Assembly: GCA_031271405.1 (NCBI GenBank)
Contig: JAISVT010000040.1
Span: 1-59,763, forward strand
Direction of reading: 5' to 3'
Source: Candidatus Endomicrobium macrotermitis
Lineage (GTDB): Bacteria > Elusimicrobiota > Endomicrobiia > Endomicrobiales > Endomicrobiaceae
Length of the DNA stretch: 59,763 bases
Positions 16,083 through 24,638 of the stretch are shown here, piece by piece. The first letter of the stretch is position 1; each line of letters begins with the position of its first letter. A model generated the notes under the pieces. It searched no databases and was not told the origin of the DNA. It saw only the letters and a program-made list of their open reading frames with translations. The position numbers and the translations under genes were made by a program.

Positions 16083-16532
16083 ATGAAAGTCATATTAAGG
16101 TCTGACATTACCAATGTCGGGCGCCAAGGCGAAGTTAAAGACGTTTCGCCGGGTTTTGCAAGAAATTATCTTGTTCCGCAGAATCTTGCCATGGAAGCCA
16201 CGGCTCAAAATCTCAAGATTTGGGAAAGAGAAAGGGTAAAGCTTGAAAAACAGCGCGAAGAAATAATTAACGCCGCAAAAGAAATTGCCGGTAAGATTTC
16301 GGCCGAAGAGTTCGGAATTAAGGTCAAGATAGGCGAAAACGGAAAAATATTCGGTTCCGTAACGACTGCCGGCCTTTCGAAACTTTTCGAAGAAAAGGGT
16401 TTTAAAGTCAATAAACGCGACATTTTGCTTTCCGACAACATTAAAGAAACCGGAAATTACGAGATAAGCGTAAGGCTTCATCCCGAAGTTACGGCGAAAA
16501 TAAAACTTTCCGTCACCGGCGAGAAAGAATAG
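16083..16532 (+). CDS. rplI: 50S ribosomal protein L9
   Basis: 149 residues, usual length. N-terminal domain with VGRQGEVKDVSPGFARNYLVPQ (split: GRQGEVKDVS, GFARNYLVPQ) at about 12-33, a long connecting helix 45-75 rich in Glu/Lys, and a C-terminal domain with GENGKIFGSVT near 82-92. Follows rpsR by 11 nt with RBS AGAGAGG. Confidence 0.97.
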   Translation: MKVILRSDITNVGRQGEVKDVSPGFARNYLVPQNLAMEATAQNLKIWERERVKLEKQREEIINAAKEIAGKISAEEFGIKVKIGENGKIFGSVTTAGLSKLFEEKGFKVNKRDILLSDNIKETGNYEISVRLHPEVTAKIKLSVTGEKE

Positions 16533-16537
16533 AAATA

Positions 16538-16622
16538 CGAGGCATGGATGCATAGATGCCCGGATGCGCGGTAAAGACAAACGCTGCTGCCGTGCATCCG
16601 TGCATCCGGCTTCCAAGCATCT
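16538..16622. repeat. Octamer-armed palindrome (GGATGCAT type)
   Basis: Left arm 16540-16571 is built from octamers of the form GATGCATA/GATGCCCG/GATGCGCG. The right arm 16591-16620 repeats CGTGCATC with period 8, the reverse complement of the left unit. It fills the 99-bp gap between rplI and dnaB. A related element is at 45833-45945. Confidence 0.7.
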
Positions 16623-16631
16623 TAACTGTTT

Positions 16632-18008
16632 ATGGCTACTAACCAAACCATCATCGAAAAAGTACCTCCCCAGGCTATAGACGCCGAAATGGCGGCGTTG
16701 GGAGCCATGCTTATAGAAAAAGAGGCGGTCATAAGGCTTGCCGACGTAATAAACGCCGAAGACTTCTACAAAGAAATCCACAAACAAATTTATTTGACGG
16801 CCAGAGACCTTTTTCTCGAAAATCAGCCCGTGGATATAATTACGGTTTCCGACAGGCTTAAAAAAAACGGAATGTTTGCGGAAGCCGGCGGAGTTTCTTA
16901 TCTCACCTCTCTTATAGATTCCGTGCAGACAGCTGCAAACGTCGAACATTACGCGAACATTATACGCGACAAGGCGATACTCCGGCGTCTTATAAACGCG
17001 GGTTCGGAAATAGTGACCGAAGCTTTTAACGAAAAGTTTCCTCCCGACGAAATTTTAGATAAATCCCAGGCGGCTTTGTTTGACATTGCGAAAACAAAAA
17101 ACGACAGGGGTTTTTCCAAAGTTTCAGACCTTGTAAGGCCTACCCTCAAAATTCTTGAAAAACTTCATTCCGACAAAAGGGACATTCCGGGTCTGCGCAC
17201 GGGCTTTAGCGAGCTTGACGCAAAAACCGCGGGGCTTCAAAATTCCGAACTTATAATTCTTGCCGCCCGCCCTTCCATGGGAAAAACTTCTTTTGCGCTA
17301 AACATAGCTGAACACGTCGCGCTTGAAGAAAAAAAGCCGGTCGCGATATTTTCGCTTGAAATGTCCAAAGAATCTCTTGTCATGAGGCTTTTGTCTTCGG
17401 TAGCAAGAGTAAACGCGCAGGATTTAAGAAAAGGCAGATTCCAGCCTTCGGACTGGAGCAGGCTTACCGGCGCGGCGCATAAGATAGCGGAATCTCCGAT
17501 TTATATAGAAGACAGCTCGGATTTAAGCGTCATAGAGCTCCGTTCAAGGGCAAGAAGGCTTGCCACCGAACTCGAATCGAAAAAAACGCCGCTGTCATTG
17601 ATAGTAATAGATTACATACAAATTATGCGCGGTTCCGGAAGAAATGCCGAGTCGCGCCAGCTTGAAGTCGCGGAAATTTCAAGGTCTCTTAAAGGTTTGG
17701 CCAGAGACTTAAAAATCCCGGTAGTAGCGCTTTCGCAGCTTTCAAGAAAAACGGAAGACAGAGGGCAAAACAAGGAGCCGCAGCTTTCCGATTTGAGAGA
17801 TTCGGGAGCGATAGAGCAGGATGCCGACGTTGTGGCGTTTGTTCACAGGGAAGGATATTATAAGCCCGAAGATCCGGACTTAAAAACTTCGGCGACAGTA
17901 ATTATAGGAAAACAGAGAAACGGGCCTACGGGTAGAATCCAGCTTGTTTTTGAAAGCGAATTTACGAAATTTTCAAATCCGAGCGGAAGAACGGACTACG
18001 ATAGTTAG
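16632..18008 (+). CDS. dnaB: Replicative DNA helicase DnaB
   Basis: 458 residues, normal length. The N-terminal collar domain spans about 10-115 (PPQAIDAEMAALGAML, the DnaB family opening). The RecA-like domain from about 185 has Walker A ARPSMGKTS near 212-220, Walker B LSLIVIDYIQIM near 325, and the conserved LSQLSRKTEDR and DLRDSGAIEQDAD motifs. It unwinds the fork 5' to 3' as a hexamer. The rplI-dnaB order is widely conserved. No intein is present. Confidence 0.97.
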   Translation: MATNQTIIEKVPPQAIDAEMAALGAMLIEKEAVIRLADVINAEDFYKEIHKQIYLTARDLFLENQPVDIITVSDRLKKNGMFAEAGGVSYLTSLIDSVQTAANVEHYANIIRDKAILRRLINAGSEIVTEAFNEKFPPDEILDKSQAALFDIAKTKNDRGFSKVSDLVRPTLKILEKLHSDKRDIPGLRTGFSELDAKTAGLQNSELIILAARPSMGKTSFALNIAEHVALEEKKPVAIFSLEMSKESLVMRLLSSVARVNAQDLRKGRFQPSDWSRLTGAAHKIAESPIYIEDSSDLSVIELRSRARRLATELESKKTPLSLIVIDYIQIMRGSGRNAESRQLEVAEISRSLKGLARDLKIPVVALSQLSRKTEDRGQNKEPQLSDLRDSGAIEQDADVVAFVHREGYYKPEDPDLKTSATVIIGKQRNGPTGRIQLVFESEFTKFSNPSGRTDYDS

Positions 18009-18040
18009 TTTGAAGTGTTAAGAGTGAAGTTACTGTCTTT
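18009..18040. repeat. Single heptamer arm (GAAGTGTTAAGAGTGAAG)
   Basis: TTTGAAGTGTTAAGAGTGAAG directly after the dnaB stop has the period-7 unit GAGTGAA. No opposite arm is seen, so it is a partial or decayed copy. Confidence 0.5.
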
Positions 18041-18054
18041 TAAAAGAGGGAACA

Positions 18055-19323
18055 ATGAAAACTCAACCGCCGCCTGCCGGCGCAAAAACCGCAAGAGTCA
18101 ATAACTCAAAAGTCAAAAAACCAACCGGCAAGAAAACGATCGCCGAAAAAGAAAAAATCAGGATCCACGAAAAACCTGTCATTATTGCCGTAAAAAACAG
18201 ACCGCAGGTTTTTTTTCGCCAGAATTGGGTCGAAGTGGACAAAAGCGATTTTCATTTTAACCTGAAAAAAATAAAAGATTATCTGGCAAAAGACACAAAA
18301 ATTATGCCCGTGATAAAAGCCAACGCTTACGGACACGGCGGAATAGCTTTGGCCAAAGAAGCGCAGTATGCCGGCGTCGCTTATATAGGCGTTTCATCGC
18401 TTGAGGAAGGAATTTCGTTCCGCGAAGCCGGAATAAAAAGCAATATTTTGATTTTGGGAAATATTTTCCCTTTGGACAATCTTCAGGTCGCGGCAGTCCA
18501 TTCTTTAACTCCGACGATTTCCACTATGGCGGGAGTCTCGGCTCTGGAAGATTTGGCGGTCCGTTTAAACAAGAAACTTTCTTTCCATTTGGAAATAGAT
18601 ACCGGTATGGGCAGAATCGGCGCTTTGCCCGATGCCGCTTATTCTTTGCTTCAAAAAATCGCGCAGACCCCGGAAATAAATATGACCGGAATGTACACGC
18701 ATTTTGCCGTTGCCGACACCGACCCCGTATTTACGCAGTCGCAGCTTGACGCGTTTTCAAAAGTCGTACGGTTCGCGCGGCAGGCTTTGGGTTTGAAATT
18801 TATCGCCCACGCCGCAAATTCGGCAGCGCTTTTCAGAAACAAAAGAACGCATCTCGATATGGTGCGTCCCGGAATAAGCCTTTACGGATTAAGCCCTTTT
18901 AAGTCCGCCGAAAGGTTTATAAAGTTAAAACCCGTTTTGACGTGGAAAACCAAAATAACTTATTTAAAGCGCGTTCCTTCCGGTTTTTGCGTAAGTTACG
19001 GAAGAACTTACGTTACAAGCAGAGAATCCGTCATAGCCACTATCCCGGTAGGATACGCCGACGGTTACAGCAGGCTTTTGTCGAATAAAGGCGACGTTTT
19101 GGTGCGCGGCAAAAGATGCCCCATAGCCGGAAGAGTGACTATGGATATGACGATGATAGACGTTACCGGAGTAAAGGGAGTGGCGGTCGGAGACGAAGTC
19201 GTTCTTATAGGCGCGCAGGGAAAAGAACAGATAAAAGCCGACGAACTCGCAAAGATCCAGGAAACGATAAATTATGAAATCACATGCGCCATATCCCCGA
19301 GAGTGCCGAGAATAGTAGTTTAA
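18055..19323 (+). CDS. alr: Alanine racemase with N-terminal basic extension
   Basis: Makes D-alanine for peptidoglycan. 422 residues versus about 370-390 usual. The core starts near 55 (RQNWVEVDKSDFHFNL). PLP lysine K88 is in PVIKANAYGHG. The second catalytic base is Y315 in CVSYGRTY; the spacing of 227 matches the Lys39/Tyr265 pair of the well-studied enzyme. GYADGYSR and GRVTMDMTM are also present. The first ~54 residues are Lys/Pro-rich and probably disordered. The ATG at 18055 has AAGAGGG before it, and no in-frame ATG occurs between it and the core, so the extension appears real. Confidence 0.95.
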   Translation: MKTQPPPAGAKTARVNNSKVKKPTGKKTIAEKEKIRIHEKPVIIAVKNRPQVFFRQNWVEVDKSDFHFNLKKIKDYLAKDTKIMPVIKANAYGHGGIALAKEAQYAGVAYIGVSSLEEGISFREAGIKSNILILGNIFPLDNLQVAAVHSLTPTISTMAGVSALEDLAVRLNKKLSFHLEIDTGMGRIGALPDAAYSLLQKIAQTPEINMTGMYTHFAVADTDPVFTQSQLDAFSKVVRFARQALGLKFIAHAANSAALFRNKRTHLDMVRPGISLYGLSPFKSAERFIKLKPVLTWKTKITYLKRVPSGFCVSYGRTYVTSRESVIATIPVGYADGYSRLLSNKGDVLVRGKRCPIAGRVTMDMTMIDVTGVKGVAVGDEVVLIGAQGKEQIKADELAKIQETINYEITCAISPRVPRIVV

Positions 19324-19328
19324 AAAAT

Positions 19329-20162
19329 ATGGTTAACGAAAATATTGCAACAATCGTAAGAGCAAGACGGCTTGTAAGAAAGACCGCGAAATTTTCTTCG
19401 GAGTCCGTCTATTCTTTTTTTGGAAGTATCGGGCTTGCCGCGCAAAGAACCGGCGAAACTCTTTTATGGATATTAAAAGGCAAAATATCTTTAAAAGATA
19501 CCGTATCGCAAATGGTGGAGATGGGTTGGCGGTCGTTTCCGATAATATTTCTTACGTCTTTTTTCACGGGTATGGTTCTGGCTCTTCAGATGGGGTCTTC
19601 CACGGCAAACCTTTTTAACGAGCCGGTTTACGTCGGGATGATAGTCGGTTTTTCTCTTGTGCTTGAGCTTGGCCCTGTCCTTACGGCGGTTGTCGTTGCC
19701 GGAAGAATAGGCGCGGCGATTACCGCGGAAATCGGCACGATGAAAGTTACCGAGCAGCTTGACGCTTTATACACTTTAGGCACAAACCCGATAAAATATT
19801 TGGCGGTTCCCAGATTTGTCGCATGTATTTTAATGCTTCCTCTTCTCACCGCCATGGCCAATATAATAGGCATATACGGCGGCCTTATAGTTACCGTAAC
19901 CACTTGGGACGTGCCGTCCGGAGTTTATTGGAACGACATTTTGAGCTTTATGACGGCAGGTACGTTTTTTCACGGTTTCATAAAATCTTTTTTCTTTGCT
20001 TTTATAATAGTAAGCGTGGCGTGCCACAAAGGTTTTTCAACGGAAGGCGGAGCCGAGGGAGTGGGAAAAGCAACCACGAGTTCGGTCATGATATCTTTGG
20101 TTATGATTTTGGTTTCGGATTACTTTTTATCCGCGGTGCTTGTGGCACTTGGAGTTAAATGA
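19329..20162 (+). CDS. mlaE: MlaE-family lipid ABC transporter permease
   Basis: 277 residues with five or six TM helices. MlaE family segments: FFTGMVLALQMG near 80, LELGPVLTAVVVAGRIGAAITAEIGTMKVTEQLDAL (parts ELGPVLTA, GRIGAAITAEIG, EQIDAL-like) near 115-145, and NPIKYLAVPR. It forms the membrane part of the phospholipid transporter with mlaF and mlaD downstream. The ATG at 19329 is preferred over the in-frame codon inside alr (19284), although both are possible. Gap of 154 bp to mlaF contains a repeat. Confidence 0.92.
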   Translation: MVNENIATIVRARRLVRKTAKFSSESVYSFFGSIGLAAQRTGETLLWILKGKISLKDTVSQMVEMGWRSFPIIFLTSFFTGMVLALQMGSSTANLFNEPVYVGMIVGFSLVLELGPVLTAVVVAGRIGAAITAEIGTMKVTEQLDALYTLGTNPIKYLAVPRFVACILMLPLLTAMANIIGIYGGLIVTVTTWDVPSGVYWNDILSFMTAGTFFHGFIKSFFFAFIIVSVACHKGFSTEGGAEGVGKATTSSVMISLVMILVSDYFLSAVLVALGVK

Positions 20163-20179
20163 CAAAAGCGGGCTGTAAA

Positions 20180-20240
20180 TCCTTTCTTTTGTCATCCCGC
20201 GCGGTAGCCGCAGGATCCGTTAATTTATAGATTCTGCGGA
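20180..20240. repeat. Dispersed palindrome (GTCAT/CCGCAGGATCC family)
   Basis: TTGTCATCCCGCGCGG-tag-CCGCAGGATCC followed by GATTCTGCGG, in the gap between mlaE and mlaF. Similar to 55386-55415. Confidence 0.65.
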
Positions 20241-20316
20241 AAACAGAGTTTCCGCGGAAATACAAATTCGGTTTGTTAAACTGTTCTTAAAAATTATAAA
20301 ATATACGGGAAATTGA

Positions 20317-21090
20317 ATGATAAAAGTGCAGGATTTGTCTAAACAGTTCGGTTCGAAGCGCGTGCTTCGCAACGTCAACCTTGAAGTAAACGACGGCGAA
20401 ACGGTCGTTATAATAGGCGCTTCCGGGACCGGCAAAAGCATAATGCTCAAAAACATAGTCGGCCTTATAAAACCGACTTCCGGCGCTATTTACGTTGACG
20501 GCGTTGACATAACGAAATGTTCCTCAAACGATCTTCACGAATCCCAAAAGAAAATGGGGTACGTTTTTCAGGAAGCGGCTCTTTTCGATTCGCTGACAAT
20601 AGAAGAAAACGTGGCGTTTGGGCTCAGGACTCTTACAAATCTCGGGGAAGACGAAATCATAAACCGCGTTGCCCATTGCCTTGAGATGGTGGGGCTTGAG
20701 AACGTGGAAGATCTTAAGCCTTCCGAACTTTCCGGCGGGATGAAAAAAAGGGCGGGTATCGCAAGAGCCATAGCGTATCAGCCAAAATACATATTGTACG
20801 ACGAACCGACAACCGGGCTTGATCCCATAATGACCGACGTTATAAGCGATTTGATAATAAGCCTGCGCAAGCATTTAAAGATTACGTCCATAGCCGTTAC
20901 GCATGATATGAAGTCGGCGTATAAAATTGCCGACAGAATAATGATGCTTTACAAAGGCGAAGTTATTTTTAACGGCACGCCCGAAGAAACGAGAAAGACG
21001 GATAATGCCGTCGTCAGGCAGTTTGTCGAAGGTTCAAGCCGCGGCCCTATAGAAACGGACAGAACTTTCAAGGAAATGGAAAAAATATGA
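20317..21090 (+). CDS. mlaF: MlaF-family ABC transporter ATP-binding protein
   Basis: 257 residues. Walker A GASGTGKS (34-41), Q-loop MGYVFQEAALFDSLT (about 77-91), signature LSGGMKKRAGIARA (about 138-151), Walker B YILYDEPTTGLDP (about 158-170). The signature SGGMKKR is the MlaF/TTG2A form. Energises lipid movement between membranes. Overlaps mlaD by 4 nt. Confidence 0.94.
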   Translation: MIKVQDLSKQFGSKRVLRNVNLEVNDGETVVIIGASGTGKSIMLKNIVGLIKPTSGAIYVDGVDITKCSSNDLHESQKKMGYVFQEAALFDSLTIEENVAFGLRTLTNLGEDEIINRVAHCLEMVGLENVEDLKPSELSGGMKKRAGIARAIAYQPKYILYDEPTTGLDPIMTDVISDLIISLRKHLKITSIAVTHDMKSAYKIADRIMMLYKGEVIFNGTPEETRKTDNAVVRQFVEGSSRGPIETDRTFKEMEKI

Positions 21091-22433
21091 AAAACCAGTT
21101 GAAACTCGGTATTTTTGTGGTTGCAGGGTTTATCGCGATTGCCGTTTCTATAATTGCCGTAGGAAGTTTGTCCCTTAAAAAAACTTACGGCGTTTACGTA
21201 TTGTTTCCTAACGCTTCCGGGCTTTTGCATAAAGCAAAGGTAAAAATAGCCGGCGTTGACATAGGTCTGGTAAGCGGCGTAAATCTTCAGGACGGCAAAG
21301 CAAAACTGCACCTGAGAATAAACGAAGACGTAACTTTATACAAAAACGCGACCGCGTCAATAGTTTCCATGGGAATTATCGGCACGAAATATATAGAGGT
21401 GATTTCGGGAGACTCCGGTTTTGAAAAGATTAAAGACGGAGATACGATAACCTCTACGGCAGGCACGTCTATGGAAGACACTTTAAACGCTTTGGCCGAT
21501 AAAATAAGCAAAGCTTTTGAAGGTACCGGCAAAGACGGCGATATGTTTGCAAACCTTGCCGAGGCCATTTACGATTTAAAGCTCGTTATGAAAAATATAT
21601 CGGAGCAGAACGGGAAAATCGCTTCGGCCATAGGCAATATAGACAAGTTTTCGGGAGATATTGCCCAGATAACGGACAGAAATAAGGATTATATCAATGA
21701 CTCTGTCGCAAGCCTCAGAGATATGTCCGTGAAACTCGATATGATAGTTTCGAAAATTTATGAAGGCAACGGCGTGTTATCGGCTTTAATAAACGACCCG
21801 CAGATCGGCGGCGATTTAAAAGAAACCATGGCAAACGCGAAAGAAACCATGGTCAGCGCTAAAGAAACCGTTAAAAGCCTTCAGGATACGGTCGGCAGGG
21901 CGGACAAACTTCAGTTTATGTGGGATTATACGGGCAGATACAATATAAAAGACGCAAAGTTCAGAAACGATTTGGGCATAACCATAATGCCGAGCGAACA
22001 TAAATTTTATCGCGTAGGCCTGTCGAATGTCGCAAACAGCGCGGACATTAAAGAGCAGTCCGAGAGAGACACGATAAACAGGCTTGACGCTTTGATAGGC
22101 TTCAGATCTAAAAACGCCGAAGTTTACGCCGGCGTAATGCGCAGCAAAGCGGGAGTCGGAGCGGGATATTCTTTCTTTGAGCCTATATATGCGCCTTACA
22201 GGACTTTGCAGGCTTTCGTAAACGTTTACGATATGGGAAGAAAGGAAAGGGGAGGCCCGGAAATAGACGCCGGCGCGCGCGTGGGCATAACAAAGTGGCT
22301 TTACGCGGGAGTTATGGTTGAAGACGCTTTGTATAAAACCGCGGTTACTCCTTTTATAAAACTTGAAATAAACGACAGGGATTTGGCGTCGCTTCTGGGG
22401 ATTATAAGCATTGCGGCGGTAGCCTCAAGATAA
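21087..22433 (+). CDS. mlaD: MlaD-like MCE protein with long C-terminal barrel-like region
   Basis: 448 residues. N-terminal anchor helix (about 5-28) and one MCE domain (about 32-112: GVYVLFPNASGLLHKAKVKIAGVDIGLV; MGIIGTKYIEV). A coiled, hydrophilic stretch follows (about 120-275, with repeated KETMVSAKE-like segments), then a region (about 290-440) rich in alternating polar and aromatic residues (FYRVGLSNVANS, NAEVYAGVMRSKAGVGAGYSFF split, LYAGVMVED) that looks like amphipathic beta strands. E. coli MlaD is only 183 residues. The tail may reach or sit in the outer membrane. Coupled to mlaF (ATGA). Confidence 0.88.
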   Translation: MKNQLKLGIFVVAGFIAIAVSIIAVGSLSLKKTYGVYVLFPNASGLLHKAKVKIAGVDIGLVSGVNLQDGKAKLHLRINEDVTLYKNATASIVSMGIIGTKYIEVISGDSGFEKIKDGDTITSTAGTSMEDTLNALADKISKAFEGTGKDGDMFANLAEAIYDLKLVMKNISEQNGKIASAIGNIDKFSGDIAQITDRNKDYINDSVASLRDMSVKLDMIVSKIYEGNGVLSALINDPQIGGDLKETMANAKETMVSAKETVKSLQDTVGRADKLQFMWDYTGRYNIKDAKFRNDLGITIMPSEHKFYRVGLSNVANSADIKEQSERDTINRLDALIGFRSKNAEVYAGVMRSKAGVGAGYSFFEPIYAPYRTLQAFVNVYDMGRKERGGPEIDAGARVGITKWLYAGVMVEDALYKTAVTPFIKLEINDRDLASLLGIISIAAVASR

Positions 22434-22538
22434 ATACAGAAGAGTGAAGATTGAAGAACGTGAAGAGTGAAGTTAATGTGTTTTCGCAAAACGAAAACGA
22501 AGTCTTCACTCTCCGCTCTTAACTCTTCACTCTTTTTG
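22434..22538. repeat. Heptamer-armed palindrome, copy B
   Basis: Left arm 22439-22474 (GAAGAGTGAAGATTGAAGAA...), centre hairpin GTTTTCG-CAAAA-CGAAAAC (22480-22498), right arm 22502-22536 (CTTCACTCTCCGCTCTTAAC..., period 7). It ends in CTTTTTG, so in RNA it would look like a large terminator for the mla operon. Confidence 0.8.
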
Positions 22539-22581
22539 TAAAGCGGTTTTTATATATAAAACTACATTTGAAGATAAAACA

Positions 22582-23955
22582 ATGAAATCGAAATTGAAGT
22601 CCAAATTTATGTGCCAGCAGTGCGGATACGAGTCTGCGCAGTGGCTGGGAAAATGTCCGGGCTGCGCGTCGTGGAACAGTTTTACGGAAGAGAAATTTTC
22701 CGCTTCCCCGAAAAACGCTCCCGCATCAAGGCAGCTTACCGGCTTTTCTTCGGAAGTCCTGAAACTCAAAGACGTTTCCGTAAAAGAGTTTACCCGTTAT
22801 AAAACCGGCATAAAAGAGTTTGACAATATGATAGGCGGGGGAGTCGTTCCCGGGTCGCTTATATTGCTTGGCGGAGCTCCGGGAATAGGCAAATCAACGC
22901 TTATGCTTCACGTTTCGGACGCATTAAGCCCTGCCGGGACGGTTTTGTACGTGTCCGGTGAAGAGTCTCTTTCGCAGGTAAAATCAAGAGCGGAACGCCT
23001 TAAGGTAAAAAAAGAAAATATTTTTCTCGCTTCCGAAACAAACCTTCAAAACATAATAGACGCGGTAAATAAAACCGAACCGAAATTTCTGGTTATAGAT
23101 TCCATACAGACCACTTATCATCCGGAACTTGCCGGCGCTCCCGGGACCGTGGGGCAGGTAAGGGAAACCGCGGCGGAACTTTTGCGCATAGCAAAGTCCA
23201 AAAACATAACCGTTTTTCTTTTGGGGCACGTAACGAAAGAGGGCGACCTTGCCGGACCGCGCGTTTTAGAGCATATAGTGGATACGGTTTTATACTTTGA
23301 AAACGAAAAACAGCACGTTTACAGAATTTTAAGGGCGTACAAAAACCGCTTCGGCCCTACAAGCGAAATCGGAATTTTTGAAATGAATTCTTCGGGGCTT
23401 TCCGAAGTTTCAAACCCGTCGCTTATTTTTTTGGGCGAAAGGGCGGAAACTTCTCCGGGAAATACCGTTACGGTTGCCATGGAAGGGACAAGGCCTTTGC
23501 TTTTGGAAGTTCAGGCTCTTGCGGCAAGGACTAACTTCCAGATACCGCGGAGAATGGTTTCCGGGTACGACTCAAACCGCGTGACTATTTTAATAGCTGT
23601 TTTAGAAAACAGGCTTGACCTTCCGCTTGCGATGCAGGACGTTTTTGTGAATATAGCAGGCGGCGTAAAAATAAAGGAAACTTCCGCGGATCTTGCCGCG
23701 GCATGCGCCATAGTTTCGTCAAACTCCGGGTTTGTTTGCCCCAAAGATTTGATAGTTTTCGGCGAAGTCGGGCTTGCCGGCGAAGTGCGTTCCGTGGTTT
23801 TTGCGGCAGAAAGGCTTGCCGAAGCAGAAAAGCTCGGATTTAAAAAAGCTATAATCCCGAAAGGCAGCCTTAAAAATTTGAACTATAAAGGCAAAATGGA
23901 AATATACGGCGCGGAAACAGTTGAAAAAGCCGTGAAATATTTAAGAAACGGTTAG
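22582..23955 (+). CDS. radA: DNA repair protein RadA (Sms)
   Basis: 457 residues, normal length. N-terminal zinc finger C11-x2-C14 ... C25-x2-C28. RecA-like ATPase with Walker A GAPGIGKST (about 98-106). RadA-specific KNRFG at 254-258. C-terminal Lon-like (inactive) domain with AACAIVSSNSG and FGEVGLAGEVR. Promotes branch migration in recombination. ATG preceded by only a weak RBS. Confidence 0.96.
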   Translation: MKSKLKSKFMCQQCGYESAQWLGKCPGCASWNSFTEEKFSASPKNAPASRQLTGFSSEVLKLKDVSVKEFTRYKTGIKEFDNMIGGGVVPGSLILLGGAPGIGKSTLMLHVSDALSPAGTVLYVSGEESLSQVKSRAERLKVKKENIFLASETNLQNIIDAVNKTEPKFLVIDSIQTTYHPELAGAPGTVGQVRETAAELLRIAKSKNITVFLLGHVTKEGDLAGPRVLEHIVDTVLYFENEKQHVYRILRAYKNRFGPTSEIGIFEMNSSGLSEVSNPSLIFLGERAETSPGNTVTVAMEGTRPLLLEVQALAARTNFQIPRRMVSGYDSNRVTILIAVLENRLDLPLAMQDVFVNIAGGVKIKETSADLAAACAIVSSNSGFVCPKDLIVFGEVGLAGEVRSVVFAAERLAEAEKLGFKKAIIPKGSLKNLNYKGKMEIYGAETVEKAVKYLRNG

Positions 23956-24017
23956 GAGTAAGGAATCCTTATATATGAATTTCGGACTCCCGGCTGTAGT
24001 AAAAGAGGAGAAACCAA

Positions 24018-24569
24018 ATGACAGATCAATTGCAGGAAATAGGACGGCGCTTGTCGGCTTTGCGCGGCATTGCAGAGATGACGCCTGAAGAATTTTGCGA
24101 AAAAACCGGAGTTACCGCCCGGGAACTTGCAGCGTATGAAAAAGGCGAATCGGATTTCTCGTTTTCTTTTCTTTACAATGCCGCCAGGGTTTTGGGCGTG
24201 GACGTTATCGATCTTATGAGCGGAGACAGCCCGCATTTGTCAAACTGGTCTATTGTCCGCAAGGGCGAAGGTTATGCCATAGACCGCAGAAAAGCATATA
24301 AGTACAATCATCTTGCGTTTACGTTCCGAAATAAAAAAGCCGAACCGTTTATGGTAAGCGTTGAGCCTAAAGAAGAAAAGCCGGTTCTTCATTCGCATGA
24401 CGGTCAGGAATTCAACTGGCTTGTTTCCGGACGGATGAAATTTTACATAGCGGATTCCGAATACGTTTTGGAACCCGGCGACAGCGTATATTTCAATTCT
24501 TCCATACCTCACGCAATGCAGGCTTTGGATAATGCGCCGGCGCAGTTTTTGGCAGTAGTGATGGGATAA
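24018..24569 (+). CDS. XRE-type HTH regulator with C-terminal cupin domain
   Basis: 183 residues. N-terminal helix-turn-helix about 5-62 (IGRRLSALRGIAEMTPEEFCEKTGV; ELAAYEKGES). C-terminal cupin about 105-183 with HSHDGQEFNWLVSGRMKF (HxH...E metal-like set; H at 124 and 126) and ...PGDSVYFNSSIPHAMQA. Such regulators sense small ligands and usually control their neighbour. Here that is the acyl-CoA synthetase 69 bp downstream, a pairing seen in many gut anaerobes. Good RBS GAGGAG. Confidence 0.88.
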   Translation: MTDQLQEIGRRLSALRGIAEMTPEEFCEKTGVTARELAAYEKGESDFSFSFLYNAARVLGVDVIDLMSGDSPHLSNWSIVRKGEGYAIDRRKAYKYNHLAFTFRNKKAEPFMVSVEPKEEKPVLHSHDGQEFNWLVSGRMKFYIADSEYVLEPGDSVYFNSSIPHAMQALDNAPAQFLAVVMG

Positions 24570-24625
24570 ATATATCGGCTCTTAAATAAAAACGGATGCC
24601 GATTGCCGCCGGTATGACAAAAAAT
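24570..24625. repeat. Degenerate GTCAT-family palindrome remnant
   Basis: CGGATGCCGATTGCCGCCGGTATGACAAA between the regulator and the synthetase. The end TATGACAAA resembles the ends at 3303 and 15732. Weak. Confidence 0.35.
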
Positions 24626-24638
24626 AAAGGAAAAGAAT

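Noticed and set aside
14403-16949. Long - strand open frames opposite rpsF/ssb and rplI/dnaB
   Set aside because: They mirror well-supported + strand ribosomal and replication genes and show no family motif.
22434-22538. CRISPR array
   Set aside because: Repeats are 7-mers without spacers and in inverted arms; no cas genes in the window.
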